This document shows, in pieces, positions 60,107 through 64,000 of a stretch of DNA of 64,000 nt (its first letter is position 1; each line of letters begins with the position of its first letter). Origin of the DNA: Candidatus Saccharibacteria bacterium oral taxon 488 (GTDB lineage Bacteria; Patescibacteriota; Saccharimonadia; Saccharimonadales; Saccharimonadaceae); contig CP047917.1 in the NCBI GenBank assembly GCA_010202115.1, forward strand, positions 186,001 to 250,000, given 5' to 3'. A program made the position numbers and the translations under genes. The notes under the pieces are model-generated. The model made no database searches, was not told the origin of the DNA, and saw only the letters and a program-made list of their open reading frames with translations.

Positions 60107-60636
60107 TACACCTCAGGTTTCAACACCCCGATATATGGTAGATTCCGGTATTGTTGGCGGAAATCTAGGCCGTAGCCGACGACGAATTCGTTGGGGACGG
60201 ACAGGCCGACGTAATCGGCGGCAACGTTGGCGATACGCCGTTCGGGTTTGTCGAGCAGTGAGCAGACTTTGACTGAGGCCGCACCACGACCGGCGAATAA
60301 CTCTAGTAATTTTTCCAACGTTCGGCCGGTATCGACGATGTCCTCGACCAGCAGAACATGCCGCCCGGCAACATCGCTGTCAATGTCTTTGAGAACGGTA
60401 ACTGCGCCGGATGATTCAGTCGCGTCGCCGTAACTGGAGACGTCGATGAAATCGATTTCCATATAGCAATCCATGGCGCGTACTAGATCAATCATAAACG
60501 GTGCTGCACCGCGCAGTACGCCGATGACCAGCGGGTTCTTGTCACTATACTCTGCCGTCAGCTCTCGGCCCAGCTGCGCCACTGCATTGTTAATTTGCTC
60601 AGTAGTCACGAGGATTTTAGCAATGTCTTGATTCAT
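60097..60636 (-). CDS. hpt: Hypoxanthine phosphoribosyltransferase
   Basis: A 179-residue purine salvage enzyme. The PRPP loop is [20 protein letters not shown] (about residues 93-112), [10 protein letters not shown] (substrate flap) and [20 protein letters not shown] precede it, and [20 protein letters not shown] is the conserved end. The start at 60636 lies 7 nt after an extended -10. Purine salvage fits a host-dependent organism without de novo synthesis. It overlaps the 3' end of murD by 10 nt. Confidence 0.95.
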   Translation of the reverse strand: MNQDIAKILVTTEQINNAVAQLGRELTAEYSDKNPLVIGVLRGAAPFMIDLVRAMDCYMEIDFIDVSSYGDATESSGAVTVLKDIDSDVAGRHVLLVEDIVDTGRTLEKLLELFAGRGAASVKVCSLLDKPERRIANVAADYVGLSVPNEFVVGYGLDFRQQYRNLPYIGVLKPEVYQG

Positions 60637-60643
60637 TAGGATA

Positions 60644-60649
60644 AGTATA
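60644..60649 (-). promoter_or_regulatory. hpt promoter -10
   Basis: Extended -10 TGTTATACT on the minus strand, 7 nt from the ATG. Confidence 0.65.
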
Positions 60650-60653
60650 ACAA

Positions 60654-61283
60654 TTAGCTAGCAAAATCGCTAATCCGCTTGGCGATAATTGCAGTGGGTT
60701 CAAGAATGCGGCATTGCGGAAAAAGGCGTTGTAACCGCCTCTTAATTGCCAGATAATGCGTGCAGCCTAGAACAATAACATCGCTGCCGTCCGCAACACT
60801 GGCTGATACTTCATCAGGCACAATATCGTCGGCCAAACCTTGATCAATCATCTGCGCCCACGCACGGGTGTCTGGCGTGTCGATGCGAACGCCAGTAGCA
60901 TATTCACTGATAAGCGCGCGCAGACGCTGGCTGTGTTTGGTGGCGTTTGTCGCCAATAGAGTGATATGACGTGATTTAGTGAGTGTTGCAGCTGGTTTAA
61001 TCATTGGCTCAAAGCCAATAAAGCGGACATCTGAATAGCGCTGTCGTAGTGGTTGTATGGCAATTGTTGTAGCGGTATTGCAGGCGAGGATAATGATGCT
61101 ACATGACAGCAGGGGCTGGATAGCGGTATCAGTCAGTGTGATAATTTCTTCTGACGAGCGATTACCGTACGGTGCGTGCTCGCGGTCGATCGCCGTGATG
61201 TACGAATGCTGCGGCAGTAATTTTTTCAGCCTCTTTGCTACTAATTCGCCGCCAGTTCCTGTATCAAATACGCCGATCTTCAT
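60654..61283 (-). CDS. murI: Glutamate racemase (short)
   Basis: It makes D-glutamate for peptidoglycan. Both catalytic cysteine motifs are present: ACNTATTIA (about residues 67-75) and LGCTHYLAI (about 172-180); the N-terminal motif reads FDTGTGG instead of the common FDSGVGG. At 209 residues it is shorter than the 250-290 usual. The start, 61283, lies 6 nt after an extended -10 that is back to back with the prfB promoter. It shares the pathway with murD. Confidence 0.9.
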   Translation of the reverse strand: MKIGVFDTGTGGELVAKRLKKLLPQHSYITAIDREHAPYGNRSSEEIITLTDTAIQPLLSCSIIILACNTATTIAIQPLRQRYSDVRFIGFEPMIKPAATLTKSRHITLLATNATKHSQRLRALISEYATGVRIDTPDTRAWAQMIDQGLADDIVPDEVSASVADGSDVIVLGCTHYLAIKRRLQRLFPQCRILEPTAIIAKRISDFAS

Positions 61284-61289
61284 ACAAAA

Positions 61290-61295
61290 AGTATA
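61290..61295 (-). promoter_or_regulatory. murI promoter -10
   Basis: Extended -10 TGCTATACT on the minus strand, 6 nt from the murI ATG. Divergent from the prfB -10 only 11 nt away. Confidence 0.65.
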
Positions 61296-61305
61296 GCAAA
61301 ATTGT

Positions 61306-61311
61306 TACAAT
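61306..61311 (+). promoter_or_regulatory. prfB promoter -10
   Basis: Extended -10 TGTTACAAT, 7 nt before the prfB ATG at 61319. No -35 consensus. Confidence 0.65.
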
Positions 61312-61318
61312 GGTATCC

Positions 61319-62398
61319 ATGCAACCGCTAAAAAAACGTATCCAAACCCTGCAATCAGAAGTAGAACAGGCCAAGGCGGCGCTGGATTTTGCGGCGCTGG
61401 AGCAGGAGATGGCGGCGCTGGATGAGCGGCTTAATCAGCCGGAGATTTGGCATAATCCGGACGAGGCGCAGGCACTAGCAAAAAAGGCGGCTAGCTTGCG
61501 CCAGACGGTTGAGCCGTGGCAGACGCTCGGGGTGCAACTGGCGGATATCGCTGAGTTGATGGAGCTGGGCGACGATGATCTACTGCCAGAGTTTGAAGCG
61601 CAGGTAGCGGCGCTGGAGCAAGAATTTACCCAGCGCAAGACTGATTTATTATTCAGCGGCCCGTACGACAACCGCGAGGCAGTGGTGCGGATTTCGGCGG
61701 GTGTGGGTGGGCTGGATGCTCAGGATTTTGCGGCGATGTTGGAGCGGATGTATCTGCGCTGGGCGGAAAAGTCGGGGATGAAAGCCGACACGCTGGAGCG
61801 CTCGACCAATGATGATGCGGGGATAAAGACGGCGGTGTTGGAAATTTCTGGATCGTTTGCGTATGGAAAATTGCGCTCAGAGAACGGCGTGCATCGGCTG
61901 GTGCGCCTCAGTCCATTTAATGCTGATAATTTGCGCCAGACTAGCTTTGCACTGGTGGAGGTGCTGCCAAAGATTGATACACCGGATGAAATTGCGATTG
62001 ACCCGAGTGATCTGAGGATTGATGTGTATCGCTCGGGCGGCAAGGGCGGCCAGGGAGTGAATACTACTGACTCGGCGGTGCGGGTGACGCACGTGCCGAC
62101 GGGCATCACGGTGGCGATTCAGAATGAGCGTTCGCAGATTCAAAATAAAGAAACGGCGCTGAAGATTTTGCGCTCCAAGTTGCTGGCAATGAAGCTAGAA
62201 CAACACGCCGAAACCCTGTCTGACCTCAGAGCTGGCGAGTCAGCCAACTGGGGTAGCCAGATTAGAAATTATGTCCTGCACCCATACACACTGGTCAAGG
62301 ATACCCGCACCAAGCACGAGAACCGCAATACCCAAGGAGTGCTGGATGGTGATATCGATGAGTTTATGGCGGCTTATTTGCGTGAGTCGCGCGGCTAA
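61319..62398 (+). CDS. prfB: Peptide chain release factor 2
   Basis: A 359-residue RF2 that terminates at UGA and UAA. The GGQ loop is [20 protein letters not shown] (about residues 238-257); RISAGVGGLDAQDFAAMLER is the RF2 form of the class-1 signature. There is no programmed frameshift site: the frame is continuous from ATG 61319, chosen from the -10 position. Its presence confirms that UGA is a stop. It precedes ftsE-ftsX as in many Gram-positive genomes. Confidence 0.95.
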   Translation: MQPLKKRIQTLQSEVEQAKAALDFAALEQEMAALDERLNQPEIWHNPDEAQALAKKAASLRQTVEPWQTLGVQLADIAELMELGDDDLLPEFEAQVAALEQEFTQRKTDLLFSGPYDNREAVVRISAGVGGLDAQDFAAMLERMYLRWAEKSGMKADTLERSTNDDAGIKTAVLEISGSFAYGKLRSENGVHRLVRLSPFNADNLRQTSFALVEVLPKIDTPDEIAIDPSDLRIDVYRSGGKGGQGVNTTDSAVRVTHVPTGITVAIQNERSQIQNKETALKILRSKLLAMKLEQHAETLSDLRAGESANWGSQIRNYVLHPYTLVKDTRTKHENRNTQGVLDGDIDEFMAAYLRESRG

Positions 62399-62444
62399 AT
62401 AAAGAGCCAGTATATGCCTATTCGCACCATCCTAAAAAATCTGC

Positions 62445-62450
62445 TATACT
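62445..62450 (+). promoter_or_regulatory. ftsE promoter -10
   Basis: Extended -10 TGCTATACT. The in-frame ATG at 62452 is only 1 nt away; ATG 62458 at 7 nt fits the leaderless spacing of other genes. Confidence 0.65.
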
Positions 62451-62457
62451 AATGGCA

Positions 62458-63141
62458 ATGATTTTGTTAGATAGGGTTACCAAAACGTATGGCAAGGATA
62501 ACAAGCCGGCCTTGAACCGGGTGAGTGTTCATGTCAAGCCGGGCGAGTTTGTGATTTTGGTCGGGACGTCCGGTGCGGGGAAGTCGACGCTGCTCAAACT
62601 GCTGACCCGCGAGGAAAAGCCGACTGGCGGCAAGATTGTCGTCGGTGGGATTGATTATGACACGCTCAAGGACAAGCATATTCCGCTGCTCCGCCGCAAG
62701 ATCGGCGTGGTGTTTCAGGATTTCAAACTTTTGCCGAATCGGACGGTGTTTGAGAATGTGGCCTTTGCGCTGGAGATTGCCGGCATGACTAATCGTGAGA
62801 TCAAATCAACAGTGCCAAAGGTGATCGAGCTGGTGGGGCTGAAAGGTAAGGAAAAGAATTTCCCAAACCAACTGTCTGGCGGTGAGCGCCAACGGGTGGC
62901 GATTGCCCGGGCAGTGGTTCGGCAGCCAAAGATCTTGATCGCTGACGAGCCGACTGGTAACCTTGACCCAAAGCATAGCTGGGATATTGTGCGCTTGCTG
63001 GAAAAAATTAACAAATACGGCACCACGGTGCTGCTGACCACGCACAATGTCGATATTGTCAATAAGCTCAAACGCCGGGTGATCACCATTGATCACGGTA
63101 AAATCACCTCTGATCAAGCCAAGGGGAGTTACAAACAATGA
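62458..63141 (+). CDS. ftsE: Cell division ATP-binding protein FtsE
   Basis: A 227-residue ATPase of the FtsEX complex, which activates peptidoglycan hydrolases at the septum. Walker A GTSGAGKSTLLKLL (about residues 36-49), Q-loop VVFQDFKLLPNRTVFENV (FtsE-typical), signature LSGGERQRVAIARA, Walker B ILIADEPTGNLDP. The start at ATG 62458 (MILLDRVTKTYGK) matches the family's N terminus. It overlaps ftsX by 4 nt. Confidence 0.95.
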   Translation: MILLDRVTKTYGKDNKPALNRVSVHVKPGEFVILVGTSGAGKSTLLKLLTREEKPTGGKIVVGGIDYDTLKDKHIPLLRRKIGVVFQDFKLLPNRTVFENVAFALEIAGMTNREIKSTVPKVIELVGLKGKEKNFPNQLSGGERQRVAIARAVVRQPKILIADEPTGNLDPKHSWDIVRLLEKINKYGTTVLLTTHNVDIVNKLKRRVITIDHGKITSDQAKGSYKQ

Positions 63142-64000
63142 CCGATATCTCACGTAAAGCCGCCGCCAAGGCGCGCGTCGATCCTAAAGTTCTCAAGCGC
63201 ACGCGGCAGCGTCGCCGTCGGGTGCTGACGTTCTGGCGAATGTGCCGGTATGGTATCAATAATTTTAGTCGTAATACCTGGCTGACGATCGCAGCGACTG
63301 CGGTGATGGCGGTGACGCTGCTCATTATTGCCGTTACTATGGCTGCTCGCCAGGTGCTGGTTGACTCGGTCGATACAATTTCGCGCAAGTCCGATATGTC
63401 AATTTTCCTCAAAGGCTCAACCGAGCAAAAGGTGATCGACGAGCTGACATCGCGCCTGAGCAAGCTCCAGAATGTCGAAAAGGTGACGTATATCTCGGCA
63501 GAGCAGGCGCGTCAGGAGCAAATCGAGAAGTATAAGAATGATCCAGCAACTCTCGAGGCGATCAAGGAATCAAGTAACGAAATGCCAGCATCGCTTCGGG
63601 CTTCGCTCAAGGATTTAAACGATCAGCGGGCACTGATTGAGTTTACGAAGCATGACGAGCTGTATAAGAAGCACAAAGATCCGACTAAAGAACCGTCGTT
63701 CATCGGTGATCGGCGTGATGCGATCAATGCCATCGGTGATTGGGTGCGGTTTGCCAGTATCGCCGGCTCGATCGCTACGGTGGTGTTCGTGGTGATTTCG
63801 TCGCTGGTGGTGTTTAACACCATCAGGATGGCAATTTTTAACCGCAAAGACGAGATCCAGATGATGAAGCTGATCGGTGCTGATCGTGGGTTTATCCGTG
63901 GGCCATTTATCGTCGAGGCAATCATGTATGGATTTATCGCGGCACTGGTGGCCTCAGGAGTCGGGTATCTGTTGTTGTTCTCGGCGCATGACAAGCTGGC
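63138..64000 (+). CDS. ftsX: Cell division protein FtsX (cut by window end)
   Basis: The first 287 codons are present. A basic cytoplasmic N terminus (KVLKRTRQRRRRVLTFWRMC) leads to a membrane helix (TWLTIAATAVMAVTLLIIAV, about residues 47-66), an extracytoplasmic loop (VEKVTYISAEQARQEQIEKY) and two of the three C-terminal helices with VFNTIRMAIFNRKDEIQMMK, the FtsX motif. FtsX couples FtsE to septal hydrolases. The last helix lies beyond the right edge. Confidence 0.95.
   Translation, partial: MTDISRKAAAKARVDPKVLKRTRQRRRRVLTFWRMCRYGINNFSRNTWLTIAATAVMAVTLLIIAVTMAARQVLVDSVDTISRKSDMSIFLKGSTEQKVIDELTSRLSKLQNVEKVTYISAEQARQEQIEKYKNDPATLEAIKESSNEMPASLRASLKDLNDQRALIEFTKHDELYKKHKDPTKEPSFIGDRRDAINAIGDWVRFASIAGSIATVVFVVISSLVVFNTIRMAIFNRKDEIQMMKLIGADRGFIRGPFIVEAIMYGFIAALVASGVGYLLLFSAHDKL

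Noticed and set aside
1..64000. tRNA or rRNA genes, insertion sequences, prophage, integrase
   Set aside because: No T-loop/acceptor pattern, transposase or integrase frame was recognised anywhere; tRNA detection by eye is not exhaustive, and tRNAscan-SE would settle it.

Overview
The window looks like chromosome from a member of the Patescibacteria (CPR), most likely Candidatus Saccharibacteria (TM7). This rests on recall of the lineage, not on a search. It is a dense, streamlined core genome: division genes (ftsA, ftsZ, ftsE, ftsX), envelope genes (uppS, uppP, murD, murI, LCP, DUF2207), translation genes (rpsU, rplU, rpmE, rpsB, tsf, frr, prfA, prfB, ileS, proS, serS), secA, lepB and parAB. 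No biosynthetic pathway is seen. Many genes end in TGA and an RF2 gene is present, so UGA is a normal stop, unlike in Gracilibacteria and Absconditabacteria. Several proteins are reduced forms: a short adenylate kinase, a ProRS with almost no editing insert, a SecA without its zinc tail, and an NrdR without any cysteine.

Layout. 0-8 kb: recJ end, an orphan gene, rpsU-yqeY, adk-map, ftsA-ftsZ-nrdR, a thioredoxin-like/VKOR pair and a LiaF-like membrane protein. 8-13 kb: a T-box leader (tRNA-Ile type) followed by ClbS-like, deoxyribosyltransferase-like, TfoX-N and NUDIX genes and then ileS. 13-22 kb: Tim44/DUF3137 protein, galU, rplU, parAB, lepB, LCP, a membrane protein, HtrA and prmC. 22-32 kb: single orphan genes with related promoters alternating with prfA, rpmE, rpsB-tsf and recF. 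32-38 kb: frr, a nucleotidyltransferase-like gene, uppS, site-2 protease, CPBP protease, proS, greA. 38-48 kb: DUF2207, CNNM, then an envelope-stress block of two paralogous MacB-like ABC transporters around PadR, PspC and uppP genes. 48-54.7 kb: a plastic region with a collagen-like surface protein split by a one-base frameshift, serS, raiA, a frameshifted gene and two genes truncated head to head. 54.7-64 kb: secA, M16 peptidase, murD, hpt, murI, prfB, ftsE, ftsX (cut by the window end).

Regulation stands out. At least 17 genes have a -10 hexamer only 6-9 nt upstream of the start codon, mostly as extended -10 (TGn) sites, which predicts leaderless mRNAs. A second promoter type, TTGACA plus AATCA and an AG-rich spacer, precedes orphan genes of unknown function at four places, with a weaker fifth copy. 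I found no tRNA, rRNA, CRISPR array, transposase or prophage.
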